Below are positions 39,374 to 49,048 of a stretch of DNA of 64,000 nucleotides, in pieces; position 1 is the first letter of the stretch, and each line of letters opens with the position of its first letter. The translations under genes were made by a program, and so were the position numbers. Below the pieces are notes generated by a model that saw nothing but the letters and a program-made list of their open reading frames with translations, had not been told where the DNA came from and did no database searches. The stretch comes from Serratia liquefaciens ATCC 27592 (lineage in GTDB: Bacteria; Pseudomonadota; Gammaproteobacteria; Enterobacterales; Enterobacteriaceae). The DNA is taken from the NCBI RefSeq assembly GCF_000422085.1, contig NC_021741.1, positions 372,001 to 436,000 of the forward strand, in the 5' to 3' direction.

Positions 39374-40106
39374 GATTATCGAACGCCAGCTCCAGACCAG
39401 GCGGCAGTTCATTGTCCGTCAGCCACAAATCGAGATGATGGCTGATGTGCGTCAATAGGGTACGGCCTGGTTGCAAGCGTTGCTGAATTTCCTGCGCACG
39501 GGTCAAATCGTTGTGGTTACGCGGTGCCTGCGGCTGAGGGGGCAGGCTGCAATCGAGCACCAGCAAATCCAACGGCACTCCGCGTAGAAAAGCGTCGGTA
39601 TCGGGCGGCAGGCCGACGGTATCGGTCAGGTAGGCGAGCGATGCCCCAGCGGCCTGGATCAGATAGCCCAGCGTGATTTTTGAATGCTGCAGCGGTAACG
39701 GTGTGATGCGCAGCCCGCCCAGTTCAAGGGGTTCGAAGGGGGTTAACGGCGGTTGAAACGCCAGAATACCAGGGTGTTTGAACAGGTCATCGCAGCCCTG
39801 CTCGTCTGCCGGACCATAGACCGGAATAAAATTTCCGCACCCCCAACGCAAAGGAAATAACCCCTGTACGTGATCCATGTGGTAATGTGTCAGTAAAAAA
39901 CGTTGAATTTCCCCCGCCGAAAAACGCCGTTCCAACGACGGTAATCCCGCATCCAGCAAGGTCGTTTCCCCCTGAAATTTGAGCATGGCGCTGCACGGTC
40001 GTCGCCGAAACGCCGGCTCGCGCCTCGCCCGCTGACAGACTAGACAATCACAGCCAAACACCGGGATCTGTTGCGCGCCACCGGTGCCGAGAAACGTCAG
40101 TTGCAT
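39324..40106 (-). CDS. phnP: 5-phosphoribosyl 1,2-cyclic phosphate phosphodiesterase PhnP
   Basis: 260 residues. Metallo-beta-lactamase fold with the dinuclear metal motif THYHMDH (H74, H76, D78, H79), plus a structural zinc site with cysteines C19, C21 and C24 (FGCDCLVC). It opens the cyclic phosphate left by C-P lyase to ribose 1,5-bisphosphate, which PhnN then uses. Last gene of the phn run. The tail is longer than I recall for E. coli PhnP (252) and overlaps the 3' end of yraR by 50 bases. Confidence 0.94.
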   Translation of the reverse strand: MQLTFLGTGGAQQIPVFGCDCLVCQRARREPAFRRRPCSAMLKFQGETTLLDAGLPSLERRFSAGEIQRFLLTHYHMDHVQGLFPLRWGCGNFIPVYGPADEQGCDDLFKHPGILAFQPPLTPFEPLELGGLRITPLPLQHSKITLGYLIQAAGASLAYLTDTVGLPPDTDAFLRGVPLDLLVLDCSLPPQPQAPRNHNDLTRAQEIQQRLQPGRTLLTHISHHLDLWLTDNELPPGLELAFDNLSVHCGNNAADRIPAP

Positions 40107-40120
40107 GTCGTCACTCCCGA

Positions 40121-40723
40121 TTATAAATACTTCTCCGCGAAGGCATGGATATCACGGAAATCCGCCAACCGTTGTTGCAGCGTCTGGTGGTCCCAGTGCC
40201 ACCACTGGCTGCGCTCAATGCGTTCGATCAGGGCGTCGTCGAAACGCATGCCGATCTTTTTGGCCGCTACGCCGGCGACAATCTCATAGGGGGCGACATC
40301 TTTGGTTACGACCGCCGCGCTGCCGATAACGGCACCGTTGCCGATGCTGACGCCGGGCATGACGATGGCGTTATGACCGATCCAGACGTCGTGGCCGATA
40401 GTCACATGCTGTTCGCGCCGCCAGTCGAAGAACGCTTCGTCGTCTTCTCCCAGTTCATACTCTGAAGCGCGGTAGGTGAAATGGTGTTGGGCGATACGCT
40501 GGTAAGTGGGGTGATTGCCAGGATTGATACGCACATAAGAGGCAATCGACACGAATTTGCCGATGGTGGCGTAAAAAATCTGGTTGTGTCCGGCGGTGTA
40601 GGAGTAGTCACCCATCTCCACCTCTTCCAGAATCGCATCGTCGGCCAGATGTACATATTGGCCTAAGCGACTGCGGTTAAGCGTCACGTTGTTACCGATT
40701 TTCTGCTGTGCAGCATCGTTCAT
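40121..40723 (-). CDS. Hexapeptide-repeat acyltransferase of the phn cluster
   Basis: 200 residues. Left-handed beta-helix with hexad repeats ([37 protein letters not shown], about residues 108-145), as in the xenobiotic acetyltransferases. It fits the phosphonate-linked transferase hexapeptide family (TIGR03308) found in many C-P lyase operons outside E. coli. It may acetylate an aminophosphonate, like PhnO, which is absent here; that is inference. It overlaps phnN by ATGA. Confidence 0.85.
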   Translation of the reverse strand: MNDAAQQKIGNNVTLNRSRLGQYVHLADDAILEEVEMGDYSYTAGHNQIFYATIGKFVSIASYVRINPGNHPTYQRIAQHHFTYRASEYELGEDDEAFFDWRREQHVTIGHDVWIGHNAIVMPGVSIGNGAVIGSAAVVTKDVAPYEIVAGVAAKKIGMRFDDALIERIERSQWWHWDHQTLQQRLADFRDIHAFAEKYL

Positions 40724-41289
40724 GGCACGGCATCCTGTGGTTGTTTTGCCAAAGAGGGCAGCAGCGCCAACAGCGCCGCCAGCGTGTCATCAAGGTTGCC
40801 GTCGTTATCCAACCGTCGGCAACCGGCAGGGAGTTTTTCCTGGTACTCTGCCGCTCGCGCCAATCGTTGTTCGATCTGCTCGGCATTTTCGCGTCCGCGG
40901 TTTTGCAGCCGCTGGCGGAGAATATGCGTACTGACCTGTAGGCAAACCGGCAGCAGCTGTGCGCCATAACGCTGTTGCGCTTGCAAAAGGTGAGCGCGCG
41001 AGCCGTTGACCACCACATCGATCCCCTGCAGCAACCAAAGATCCACTTCGATCCCAAAAGCGTAATGATGCTGGTGCGCGTGCCAGTCGAGGGCGAACAG
41101 GCCTTTGGCGCGGCGGCGCAAAAATTCGGGTTCACTGAGCGCAATATGGTTCTCGCAGCCGGCGTCTGCCGGCCGGGTGATATAACGGTGCGCCACCAGC
41201 GGCGCACTGTCGGCATGGGCGCGCAGGGCGGCCAGCAGGCTGTCTTTCCCGGCCCCGGAAGGCCCCATCAGATAGATAAGCTGTGCCAT
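40720..41289 (-). CDS. phnN: Ribose 1,5-bisphosphokinase PhnN
   Basis: 189 residues from ATG 41289 ([19 protein letters not shown]). Walker A loop GPSGAGKDS at ~9-17; guanylate-kinase-like P-loop fold. It phosphorylates ribose 1,5-bisphosphate to PRPP, so phosphonate carbon re-enters nucleotide synthesis. Its ATG shares one base with the phnM stop, and its stop overlaps the next gene by 4 bases. A longer reading from 41316 begins inside phnM and is not needed. Confidence 0.95.
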   Translation of the reverse strand: MAQLIYLMGPSGAGKDSLLAALRAHADSAPLVAHRYITRPADAGCENHIALSEPEFLRRRAKGLFALDWHAHQHHYAFGIEVDLWLLQGIDVVVNGSRAHLLQAQQRYGAQLLPVCLQVSTHILRQRLQNRGRENAEQIEQRLARAAEYQEKLPAGCRRLDNDGNLDDTLAALLALLPSLAKQPQDAVP

Positions 41290-42425
41290 CAGAACACCTG
41301 CTTGCCCTGGCGCCACACGTTCTGCACGTAGATATGCTCGCCGTGCGGCCGCGCCAGTACCAAATCTGCCCGTAATCCTTCGGCGATGGTCCCGCGATCC
41401 TGCAAGTCCAGCGCTTTCGCCGGGTTGCGGGTGATCATCTGCACCGCCTGCGGCAAGCCGTAGCCGTTGCGCTCGTCGGCCGCGATACGAAATGCCGCAT
41501 CCAGCAGGCTGGCCGGGTAATAATCGGAAGACAGAATATCCAACACCCCCAACGCCGCCAGATGGTGCGCTGCCACGTTGCCGGAGTGGGAACCGCCGCG
41601 CACGATATTCGGCGCCCCCATCAGCACCTGTAATCCTTGCTGATGCGAGGCCAGGGCCGCGGCTTCGGTGGTGGGGAATTCGGCAATGGCGCTGCCCAGC
41701 GCACAGGACTCGGCTACGTGTTCGGCGGTCGCGTCGTCGTGGCTGGCAAGAGAGATCTTGCGTGCCCGGCAGTGAGCGGCGATCGCTTCGCGGTTTGGCG
41801 TGGCCCAGCGAGCGGAAAGCCCGATTTGCTGCTCCTCAAAGTCGCTCATCTGCTGGTCATTGAGGTTGTATTTGCCCTGATAATATTCGCGGTATTTTTC
41901 TCGCGAAGCGAACTGGCGCTGACCCGGCGAATGGTCCATCAACGACACCAGAGACACGCCCGGCTTGTCCATCAGCTGTTCGAACAACGGCAGGGTGCTG
42001 TCGTGCGGCAATTCGCAGCGCAGGTGCAACCGGTGTTCGGCGCGATTTACCCCCGCACGCTGGCTGTGGATCACCGCGTCGATCATTTTTTGCAGGTTCT
42101 CCAGCCGGTGACCGCCGTCGCGTACGTCGCCAATGGCCACTGCGTCCAGCACGGTGGTGATGCCATTGGCCACCATCAATGCATCATGGCTGCTCATGGC
42201 CGAATGGGCCGGCCAGTCGACGTTGGGGCGCGGGGTGAAAAACTTGTCCAGGTTGTCGGTGTGTAATTCAATCAGGCCAGGCAGCAACCAGCCGCCTTCA
42301 CCGTTCAGTGCCTGGGGTAACTGACTCGGCGTATCGGCAAAACTGCGGATCGTGCCGTCGCTGATCTCCAGCGATCCTTCGACAACCTGATCTTCCAGCA
42401 CCAGCTTCACGTTATTGATGATCAT
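41289..42425 (-). CDS. phnM: RPnTP diphosphatase PhnM
   Basis: 378 residues, equal to E. coli PhnM. Amidohydrolase superfamily: metal site [13 protein letters not shown] (residues ~51-63), and [12 protein letters not shown] further on. It removes diphosphate from alpha-D-ribose 1-methylphosphonate 5-triphosphate made by the PhnGHIL step, which gives the C-P lyase substrate. Start and stop each share one base with the neighbouring phn genes. Confidence 0.96.
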   Translation of the reverse strand: MIINNVKLVLEDQVVEGSLEISDGTIRSFADTPSQLPQALNGEGGWLLPGLIELHTDNLDKFFTPRPNVDWPAHSAMSSHDALMVANGITTVLDAVAIGDVRDGGHRLENLQKMIDAVIHSQRAGVNRAEHRLHLRCELPHDSTLPLFEQLMDKPGVSLVSLMDHSPGQRQFASREKYREYYQGKYNLNDQQMSDFEEQQIGLSARWATPNREAIAAHCRARKISLASHDDATAEHVAESCALGSAIAEFPTTEAAALASHQQGLQVLMGAPNIVRGGSHSGNVAAHHLAALGVLDILSSDYYPASLLDAAFRIAADERNGYGLPQAVQMITRNPAKALDLQDRGTIAEGLRADLVLARPHGEHIYVQNVWRQGKQVF

Positions 42426-43129
42426 CAGAGGATCTCCAGCGCCTGTGGCGCCTGCATGTCATATAACCGGTCGGCGACCTGCTGACGGACGCCCTCATCA
42501 TGAAAAATGCCGACTATAGCCGCGCCGCGCCGTTTGGCCTGTTCGATCAAGGCGACCACTGCCGCGCTGTTGCGGCTGTCGAGTGACGCCGTGGGTTCGT
42601 CCAGCAGCAAAATCGGATAATCGACAATAAAGCCGCGCGCAATGTTCACCCGCTGTTGCTCGCCGCCGGAGAAGGTCGAAGGCGCCAACTGCCACAGACG
42701 CTGCGGCACATTGAGCTGGTTAAGCAAGGTTTCGGCGCGTTCACGGCATTCGGCGCGATCGGCACCCTGTTCCAGTAACGGCTGCATCACGACGTCCAGC
42801 GCGCTGATACGGGGGATCACTCGCAGGAACTGGCTGACCCAGCCAAGGGTATGACGGCGAACCGCCAGGATTTGGCGCGCTTCGGCCTGCACCATGTCCA
42901 GCCATTCCCCCTGATGGTTGACCCAGATATGGCCGCTGTCGGGCAGATAGTTGGCATACAGCGAGCGCAGCAGGGTTGATTTTCCGCTGCCGGAATGGCC
43001 GTGCAGCACCACACACTCGCCGCTGCTGACCGTCATGTTGGCGTCGTGCAACACCGGCAGCCGCGTGCCGTGCTGCTGGTGGAGCACAAAGGTTTTGCTG
43101 AGGTGTTCAACCCGGATTTGAATAGTCAT
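42425..43129 (-). CDS. phnL: C-P lyase ATP-binding subunit PhnL
   Basis: 234 residues. ABC-type ATPase without a membrane partner: Walker [14 protein letters not shown] (~39-51), signature [13 protein letters not shown], Walker [14 protein letters not shown]. With PhnGHI it forms the nucleotide-dependent complex that transfers the phosphonate to ribose triphosphate. It stops one base into phnM and starts 16 bases after phnK. Confidence 0.95.
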   Translation of the reverse strand: MTIQIRVEHLSKTFVLHQQHGTRLPVLHDANMTVSSGECVVLHGHSGSGKSTLLRSLYANYLPDSGHIWVNHQGEWLDMVQAEARQILAVRRHTLGWVSQFLRVIPRISALDVVMQPLLEQGADRAECRERAETLLNQLNVPQRLWQLAPSTFSGGEQQRVNIARGFIVDYPILLLDEPTASLDSRNSAAVVALIEQAKRRGAAIVGIFHDEGVRQQVADRLYDMQAPQALEIL

Positions 43130-43145
43130 CTGTTATTACCTTGAG

Positions 43146-43934
43146 TTACGACAGCACCGAAGAAACCAGCAGTTGGGTATAAGGATGGTGCGGATCGTCC
43201 AGCACCCGGTCGGTCAGGCCGCTTTCCACCACCTCGCCTTGTTTCATCACCAGCAAGCGGTGCGCCAGCAGGCGCGCCACGCCGAGATCGTGGGTGACGA
43301 TCACCGCTGCCAACTGCATTTCCACCACCAAAGTGCGCAGCAGATCGAGCAGCCGCGCCTGCACCGAAACGTCCAGACCACCGGTGGGTTCGTCCATAAA
43401 CACCAGCTTCGGGTGGGTCACCAGATTGCGGGCGATCTGCAAGCGTTGCTGCATGCCGCCGGAAAAGGTGGTCGGCAGATCGTCAAGGCGCGACAGCGGG
43501 ATCTCAACGTCTTCCAGCCACTGCCCGGCCTGACGGCGGATGTCGCCATAGTGGCGCTGGCCGATGGCCATCAGCCGTTCGCCGATGTTGCCGCCGGCGG
43601 AAACCTTGGGCCGCAGCCCGTCGAGCGGGTGCTGATGCACTACGCCCCAGTCGGTGCGCAGCAGGCGGCGGCGATCGCTTTCCGCCATCGCATATAAATC
43701 ATGCTGTTGCCCGGCCTGCGGACGGTAGAGGATCTGCCCTTGCTGTGGCGCCAGCCGCGCAGAGATCGACTTCAGCAGGGTGGTTTTGCCGGAGCCGGAT
43801 TCGCCGACGATGCCCAGCACTTCACCGGGGTAGATATCGAAAGACACATCGCTAAAGCCTTTGCCCGGCGCGTACAGGTGGGTCAGGTTAGCCACCGACA
43901 GCAGCGGCGTGGTGCTCAGAGGGGTGGAAGTCAT
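43146..43934 (-). CDS. phnK: C-P lyase ATP-binding subunit PhnK
   Basis: 262 residues from ATG 43934 (MTSTPLSTTPLLSVANLTHLY). ABC ATPase with Walker A GIVGESGSGKTTLL, signature TFSGGMQQRLQIAR and Walker B LVFMDEPTGGLD. In E. coli it docks on PhnJ of the core complex and sits in the Dpp/Opp ATPase family. Its ATG shares one base with the phnJ stop. The longer frame from 44084 lies within phnJ and is rejected. Confidence 0.95.
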   Translation of the reverse strand: MTSTPLSTTPLLSVANLTHLYAPGKGFSDVSFDIYPGEVLGIVGESGSGKTTLLKSISARLAPQQGQILYRPQAGQQHDLYAMAESDRRRLLRTDWGVVHQHPLDGLRPKVSAGGNIGERLMAIGQRHYGDIRRQAGQWLEDVEIPLSRLDDLPTTFSGGMQQRLQIARNLVTHPKLVFMDEPTGGLDVSVQARLLDLLRTLVVEMQLAAVIVTHDLGVARLLAHRLLVMKQGEVVESGLTDRVLDDPHHPYTQLLVSSVLS

Positions 43935-44794
43935 CAGTGCTGCGCCTCTTGCGAAGGTTGCGCCAGTTGCTGCTGGCAGTAATCGGTATCGGAGCAGACG
44001 AACATGCGGTTGCCCTGGTCGTCGAGCACCACCTCGTCCAGATAACTGTGGCGCGAGCCGCACAGCGCGCAGGGCTCGTCCCACTGCTGTACGCTGAACG
44101 GATGATCGTCGAAGTCCAGGCTCTCCACTTTGGTAAAGGGTGGCAGGGCATAGATACGTTTCTCGCGTCCGGCCCCAAACAGCTGCAGCGCCGGCATCAT
44201 GTGCATTTTCGGGTTATCGAATTTGGGGATCGGCGACGGATCCATCACGTAGCGGTCATTGACCTTCACCGGATAGGCGTAGGTGGTGGCGATGTGGCCG
44301 TAGCGCGCGATGTCTTCGTACAGCTTCACCTGCATCACGCCATACTCTTCCAGCGCATGCATTTTGCGGGTCTCGGTTTCTCGCGGTTCGATAAAGCGCA
44401 GCGGCTCAGGGATCGGCACCTGATAAATCAGGATCTGGTCTTCGCGCAGCGCGGTTTCCGGAATGCGGTGACGGGTCTGGATCAGCGTAGCCTCGGGCGT
44501 GCGTTCGGTGGTGGCGACCCCGGCGACGCGCTGGAAGAAGCGGCGAATCGACACGGCGTTGGTGGTGTCGTCGGCGCCCTGATCAATCACCTTCAGCACG
44601 TCGGCACGGCCAATCACGCTGGCGGTCAACTGAATGCCGCCGGTGCCCCAGCCGTAGGGCATCGGCATTTCACGGCCGCCGAACGGCACCTGATAACCGG
44701 GGATGGCGATTGCCTTCAAAATGGCGCGACGGATCATGCGCTTGGTTTGCTCGTCCAGGTAGCCCAGGTTGTAGCCGGTTAATACTTCACTCAT
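43934..44794 (-). CDS. phnJ: Alpha-D-ribose 1-methylphosphonate 5-phosphate C-P lyase PhnJ
   Basis: 286 residues from ATG 44794 (MSEVLTGYNLGYLDEQTKR). Radical SAM enzyme that breaks the carbon-phosphorus bond. It has the unusual cysteine motif C-x2-C-x21-C (CALC ... FVC) followed by C-x5-C (CSDTDYC), where the last Cys is the likely thiyl residue; all four are in place. The glycine for the glycyl radical is expected in the N-terminal half. It overlaps phnI by 8 bases and shares one base with phnK. Confidence 0.97.
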   Translation of the reverse strand: MSEVLTGYNLGYLDEQTKRMIRRAILKAIAIPGYQVPFGGREMPMPYGWGTGGIQLTASVIGRADVLKVIDQGADDTTNAVSIRRFFQRVAGVATTERTPEATLIQTRHRIPETALREDQILIYQVPIPEPLRFIEPRETETRKMHALEEYGVMQVKLYEDIARYGHIATTYAYPVKVNDRYVMDPSPIPKFDNPKMHMMPALQLFGAGREKRIYALPPFTKVESLDFDDHPFSVQQWDEPCALCGSRHSYLDEVVLDDQGNRMFVCSDTDYCQQQLAQPSQEAQH

Positions 44795-45872
44795 TGCGGG
44801 CCTCCTGACGCTCGCTAAATTCCTGGCGCAGACGCTTAAGCAGTTCCAGCTCTGCCTGGAAATCGACGTAGTGCGGCAGTTTAAGGTGGGAAACAAAGCC
44901 GGCGGCTTCGACGTTATCGGCATGGGCCAGCACGAACTCTTCGTCCTGCGCCGGGCTGGCGATGCCTTCGTCGTACTCGGGGCTTTGCAGTGCACGGTCT
45001 ACCAGCGCCATTGCCATCGCCTTGCGTTCGGCCCGGCCAAACACCAGACCATAGCCGCGGGTGAAATGCGGCGGCTGGTCAACCGGATCGATAAAACCGT
45101 TAACCATCTCGCATTCGGTTAGCAGGATTTCGCCGATATCAATGGTGAAACCCAGCTCTTCTGGCGTGATCTCCGCTGATACATAGCCGGTGCGGATCTC
45201 GCCGGCGAACGGGTGGGTACGGCCGTAGCCACGTTGGGTGGAGTAGCTCAGCGCCAGTAAAAAGCCTTCGTCACCGCGCACCAATTGCTGCAGACGCGCT
45301 GAGCGTGAGCAGGGGTAAACCGGAGGATTACGGGTGATATCGTCCGGTATGCTGCCGTCGTCCCGCTCCGCCAATGCCAGCTGTTGCTGACTGAGCAGAT
45401 CAAACACGTGGGCACAGTTTTCCGGCAAGGGTTCGTCCGCCTGTGGTGCGCGGGGGGCTTCTCCTTCCGCCAGCAACGCGAAATCCAACAGCCGGTGGGT
45501 GTAATCGTAGGTTGGCCCCAGCACCTGTCCGCCGGGCAAGTCCTTGTAAACTGCCGAGATGCGGCGCTCCAGTCGCATATTTTCTGTCGCCAGCGGTTCG
45601 CCGATCGCCAGGCGCGGCAGAGTGGTACGGTAGGCGCGCAGCAGGAAAATGGCCTCGACCAGATCGCCGCTTGCCTGCTTGATGGCCAGCGCCGCCAGCT
45701 CAGGATCGTAGATGCCACCCTCGGTCATGACCCTGTCCACGGCCAGGCCCAGCTGCTGCTCAATCTGCAGTGCGCTCAGTTCCGCCACGCTGTCATCGCC
45801 GCGCCGCAGCTGTTCTTGTAACTGATGGGCGGTCTCAATGGCTTTTTCGCCCCCTTTAACGGCAACGTACAT
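44787..45872 (-). CDS. phnI: C-P lyase core subunit PhnI
   Basis: 361 residues from ATG 45872 (MYVAVKGGEKAIETAHQLQ), close to the 354 of E. coli. Family stretches: RVMTEGGIYDPELAALALKQ-type segment, YDYTHRLLDFALLAEGEAP, YPCSRSARLQQLVRGDEG, and ELGFTIDIGEILLTECEMVNG, followed near the end by DEEFVLAHADNVEAAGFVSHL. It is the nucleosidase/phosphonate transferase subunit of the PhnGHIJ core. A start 15 codons upstream would overlap phnH and is unlikely. Confidence 0.96.
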   Translation of the reverse strand: MYVAVKGGEKAIETAHQLQEQLRRGDDSVAELSALQIEQQLGLAVDRVMTEGGIYDPELAALAIKQASGDLVEAIFLLRAYRTTLPRLAIGEPLATENMRLERRISAVYKDLPGGQVLGPTYDYTHRLLDFALLAEGEAPRAPQADEPLPENCAHVFDLLSQQQLALAERDDGSIPDDITRNPPVYPCSRSARLQQLVRGDEGFLLALSYSTQRGYGRTHPFAGEIRTGYVSAEITPEELGFTIDIGEILLTECEMVNGFIDPVDQPPHFTRGYGLVFGRAERKAMAMALVDRALQSPEYDEGIASPAQDEEFVLAHADNVEAAGFVSHLKLPHYVDFQAELELLKRLRQEFSERQEARNE

Positions 45873-46453
45873 CAGCACACCTCCACGTGGGTGGTTCGCG
45901 GTAACGCCAACAGGCATTCGCCGCAGGTCAGCAGGAAATCCAGCCCCAGCGGGAAGCGCTGCGGGCGGTTAAGCAGGTAATCCAGCAGCGCCGGCGGCAG
46001 CTGCGGTGAAATAATTCGTTGATGTTCGATGCCTGGCCCGGTCAGGCGCAGGGCGGTGCCTTGTTCCAGGCTAGCTAACTGCACAATCACCGTAGCGCTG
46101 AACTCGGGGGAAATTTCGCTGCCGTGCGGCAATGCCTGTAAATCGGTCGCCTGCAGTTGGCTATCGAACAGGGCGAAACACACCTCTTCGGCGCGGTCGG
46201 CCAGCGGTGCGCCACTGTGGAAGCGAATGTTTGTTAGCGCTTGCTCACTTTTTAGCTCAGGACTCAGCTGGATCGGAGTTTCCTGATCCGCCAGGGTCAG
46301 CAAGGCTGCGGTACTGGCGGCATTCAGCCTGTCCCAGGTCGGGCTACCTTGCAGCGTGACCCTATACCCAGGCTCGCTTAACGCCTTAAGAATTAAACGG
46401 AAAGTTTGCTGAGATTGGTCGATCGGCTGGGTAAAACCTGTCAGTAGGCTCAT
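45872..46453 (-). CDS. phnH: C-P lyase subunit PhnH
   Basis: 193 residues (E. coli 194). It begins MSLLTGFTQPIDQSQQTFRLILKAL and ends with LDFLLTCGECLLALPRTTHVEVC. The PLP-transferase-like fold has no catalytic PLP in the known structure; it dimerises and binds the PhnGIJ core. Start 2 bases after the phnG stop, stop sharing one base with phnI. Confidence 0.95.
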   Translation of the reverse strand: MSLLTGFTQPIDQSQQTFRLILKALSEPGYRVTLQGSPTWDRLNAASTAALLTLADQETPIQLSPELKSEQALTNIRFHSGAPLADRAEEVCFALFDSQLQATDLQALPHGSEISPEFSATVIVQLASLEQGTALRLTGPGIEHQRIISPQLPPALLDYLLNRPQRFPLGLDFLLTCGECLLALPRTTHVEVC

Positions 46454-46455
46454 GA

Positions 46456-46899
46456 TTAATCCCCTCGCACCAGCGTAAAGAAGTCCACCCGGCTGGAGGC
46501 GACGGCCCTTGCACGCAGCTGACGTTGCTCGTGTTGCAGCGCGGCCAGCGGCTCTATCAGCTGTTGTTGCAGCAATTCGGCCTGCTCCGGCAGTTGCAGC
46601 ATGGCATCCAGCAGCGCGCAGAGTTCGGCATGCGCCTTATCCCGCCCGGCGATATAGCTGTAGCCATAGCCGCCGTTTTCGAGCTGGACCACCGCACGGG
46701 TGACGGTCATGTCGCCCAAGACGAAGCGGCGACCGGTGGCGCCCATGCGCCCCTGCAACTGCGCCAGGCCAATCTCCGGTGCACGGATGCTCTGGTAGCG
46801 CGGGTTGATATTCAGCGCCTGCCAGTGGCTGCGCAACTGGGCAGGCTGGCTGTGCGCCAGTACCGACATCCAGCGTTGTCTCGGCTGTAAGGCTTGCAT
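46456..46899 (-). CDS. phnG: C-P lyase subunit PhnG
   Basis: 147 residues (E. coli 150). Motifs: RQRWMSVLAHSQPAQL near the start, RAPEIGLAQLQGRMGATGRRFVLGDMTVTRAVVQLENGGYGYSYIAGRDKAHAE in the middle (read in short blocks ~60-112). It is a small core subunit of the C-P lyase complex, needed with PhnH, PhnI and PhnL for the transfer to ATP. It abuts phnF with no gap. Confidence 0.95.
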   Translation of the reverse strand: MQALQPRQRWMSVLAHSQPAQLRSHWQALNINPRYQSIRAPEIGLAQLQGRMGATGRRFVLGDMTVTRAVVQLENGGYGYSYIAGRDKAHAELCALLDAMLQLPEQAELLQQQLIEPLAALQHEQRQLRARAVASSRVDFFTLVRGD

Positions 46900-47625
46900 T
46901 TAGTGCTCCATCGTCAGTTCAATCATGTCGGCGCGCGCCAGGCTGACGGAGTATTCCGCCACGTTGTCGCTGCCGGTGCAGACGTTCAGGGTGCGCACGC
47001 ACAGCAGCGGCGCCTGGGTGGCAATTTCCAGCATCCGGCTCTCTTTGGCCTGGGCCCGGCGCGCACTGATCCGTGTCTGGCTGCGGGTCAGCGGCTGGTG
47101 GATGTTTGATTCGATAAATTCGTGCAGCGAACCGCTGTGGAACTGTTGTAGCGCCGGCCACCAGTCCAGATCGGGCAGATAGTGGTCGATCAGGCTCATC
47201 GGTACGCCGTTGACCCGGCGCAAAGTGCGAAGGTGGATCACCGTTTCACCTTCTTCCCGTGACAACGCGCTGGCCACATGCCCATTGCACGGGCGTAGTA
47301 CAGCGAGTAAGCGCTCACTGGTGGGGTGGCTTCCCTGCTCGAACAGGTTCTGACTGAAACGGGTATTGGCATGCAGCGGGTAGTCGTAGGGGCGCATCAA
47401 CACCAGAATGCCGATCCCGTGCCGGCGTTGCAGCCAGCCGCGTTCCACCAATTGATCGACTGCACGACGCAGGGTATGGCGATTGACCTGATAGCGTTCC
47501 GCCAATTGCTGCTCGGAAGGCAGGTAGTCGCCACAGAGGTATTGGGTGCGCAGCTCTTGTTCCAGCTGCGCGGCGATTTGCTGGTAGCGGGTGGGAAAAC
47601 TGGTCGGATGTCTAGATAAGTCCAT
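46900..47625 (-). CDS. phnF: Phosphonate operon regulator PhnF (GntR/HutC)
   Basis: 241 residues from ATG 47625 (MDLSRHPTSFPTRYQQIAAQLEQELR), equal to E. coli PhnF. The adjacent ATG at 47628 is equally possible and better spaced from GAGG. Winged HTH GntR domain at ~10-78 (GDYLPSEQQLAERYQVNRHTLRRAVDQLVERGWL) and UTRA effector domain at ~95-241. It abuts phnG exactly. In some bacteria PhnF represses phosphonate uptake genes; the effector is unclear. No clear PhoB box was seen upstream. Confidence 0.94.
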   Translation of the reverse strand: MDLSRHPTSFPTRYQQIAAQLEQELRTQYLCGDYLPSEQQLAERYQVNRHTLRRAVDQLVERGWLQRRHGIGILVLMRPYDYPLHANTRFSQNLFEQGSHPTSERLLAVLRPCNGHVASALSREEGETVIHLRTLRRVNGVPMSLIDHYLPDLDWWPALQQFHSGSLHEFIESNIHQPLTRSQTRISARRAQAKESRMLEIATQAPLLCVRTLNVCTGSDNVAEYSVSLARADMIELTMEH

Positions 47626-47885
47626 CATAATAAAAACCTCGGTGGCCATAACGACATAAAAAATATGCGGTTTATTGGCATGTCTTACAGTGCTTACCCT
47701 GCGGCTTGAAAGACGACGGGTAGGTCCCGTGGTGAAGTTGGCATCATCTTGCAGGCGTCAGATGACAATCGCGTTACGCGTCGGTGGCGAACAGATGAAC
47801 TATTTTGGACAGGCAGATGATGCGCAGGGGGCCGCTGCGCGCTAAGCTGACGCTATTGATGATTGAACCGAGTTAATCTAAGCCC

Positions 47886-48944
47886 ATGCCACATCCCCTG
47901 ATTGCAACTGAACACCGCGCGCGCCCTTGGCCGTGGTGGAAACCGGCGCTGTTTCTGCTGGTGGTGGCCATCGGCCTCTACTACGTCAAATGGCAGCCTT
48001 ATTACGGCAAGGCCTTTCTGGCGGCGGACACGCATTCCATCGGCAAATCGATACTGGTCAACGACGACAGCAGCCCGTGGCTGGCGGCCTGGCACTATGC
48101 GCTGGTCTATTTCACGGCGGTATGGAAGGCGGCGGTGCTCGGTGTGGTGTTGGGCTCATTGGTACAGGTGCTGATCCCACGCGATTGGTTGATGCGCACG
48201 CTCGGTCATCCGCGTTTTTCCGGTACCTTGCTGGGCGCGGTGATCGCACTGCCGGGCATGATGTGTACCTGTTGTGCCGCGCCGGTAGCCGCCGGATTAC
48301 GGCGTCAGTCGGTGTCCAGCGGGGCAGCGATGGCGTTCTGGCTGAGTAACCCGGTGCTGAATCCGGCCACGCTGATTTTTATGGGCTTTGTGCTCGGTTG
48401 GCAGTTTGCCGCAATCCGGCTGGTGGCTGGGGTGATCATGGTGCTGGGCATCGCCTGGCTGGTGCAGCGTGCCACTGCCAGGGATCCGCAGCCGGCGGCT
48501 TTGCAAACGCCGCTGCTGCCGCTGGATAAAGCTGATGAAAAGCCATTTTTCGGCCGCTGGCTCAAGGCGCTGTGGTCGCTGTTTTGGTCCACCATACCTG
48601 TCTACATTCTTGCAGTGTTGGCGTTAGGGGCCGCGCGCGTTTGGCTGTTCCCGCATGCCGATGGGGCGATAGATAATAGCGTGTTGTGGATTATTGGCCT
48701 GGCGATCGCCGGTTGCCTGTTCGTGATCCCGACGGCGGCGGAAATCCCGATTGTGCAGACTCTAATGCTGGCGGGTATGGGCGCCGGCCCGGCGCTGGCG
48801 CTGTTGATGACCCTGCCGGCGGTCAGCCTGCCTTCGTTGCTGATGCTGAACAAGGCTTTCTCTGCCAAGGCACTGTGCCTGACAGCGCTGTTGGTTGCGC
48901 TGTGTGGGATCGTCACGGGCGTGGTAGGAATGGGGTTGGTATAA
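47886..48944 (+). CDS. yraQ: UPF0718 permease-like membrane protein YraQ
   Basis: 352 residues with about eight hydrophobic segments. The DUF318 hallmark is the cysteine pair in PGMMCTCCAAPVAAGL and the matching FWLSNPVLNPATLIFMGFVLGW. A charged linker (~200-225) splits the two halves. Members are proposed permeases, some next to thioredoxin or arsenic genes; no function is proven. In E. coli it lies next to yraR; here the phn operon lies between them. Confidence 0.92.
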   Translation: MPHPLIATEHRARPWPWWKPALFLLVVAIGLYYVKWQPYYGKAFLAADTHSIGKSILVNDDSSPWLAAWHYALVYFTAVWKAAVLGVVLGSLVQVLIPRDWLMRTLGHPRFSGTLLGAVIALPGMMCTCCAAPVAAGLRRQSVSSGAAMAFWLSNPVLNPATLIFMGFVLGWQFAAIRLVAGVIMVLGIAWLVQRATARDPQPAALQTPLLPLDKADEKPFFGRWLKALWSLFWSTIPVYILAVLALGAARVWLFPHADGAIDNSVLWIIGLAIAGCLFVIPTAAEIPIVQTLMLAGMGAGPALALLMTLPAVSLPSLLMLNKAFSAKALCLTALLVALCGIVTGVVGMGLV

Positions 48945-49048
48945 ATTGTTTAATAAATAGTCTTTCATTCGTATTTGCGTTGTCACAAATGTGCTAACGT
49001 TGGCAGGTTTTCAGTTGTTAAATATTGAGCGAATGCAGGAGTATCAAG

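Noticed and set aside
43937..44782. 281-residue open frame on the + strand
   Set aside because: Antisense to phnJ, whose cysteine motif and start are secure.
47626..47885. PhoB box upstream of phnF
   Set aside because: CTGTAAGACATGCCA on the - strand fits only the first half of the consensus; the second CTGTCA-like repeat is missing.
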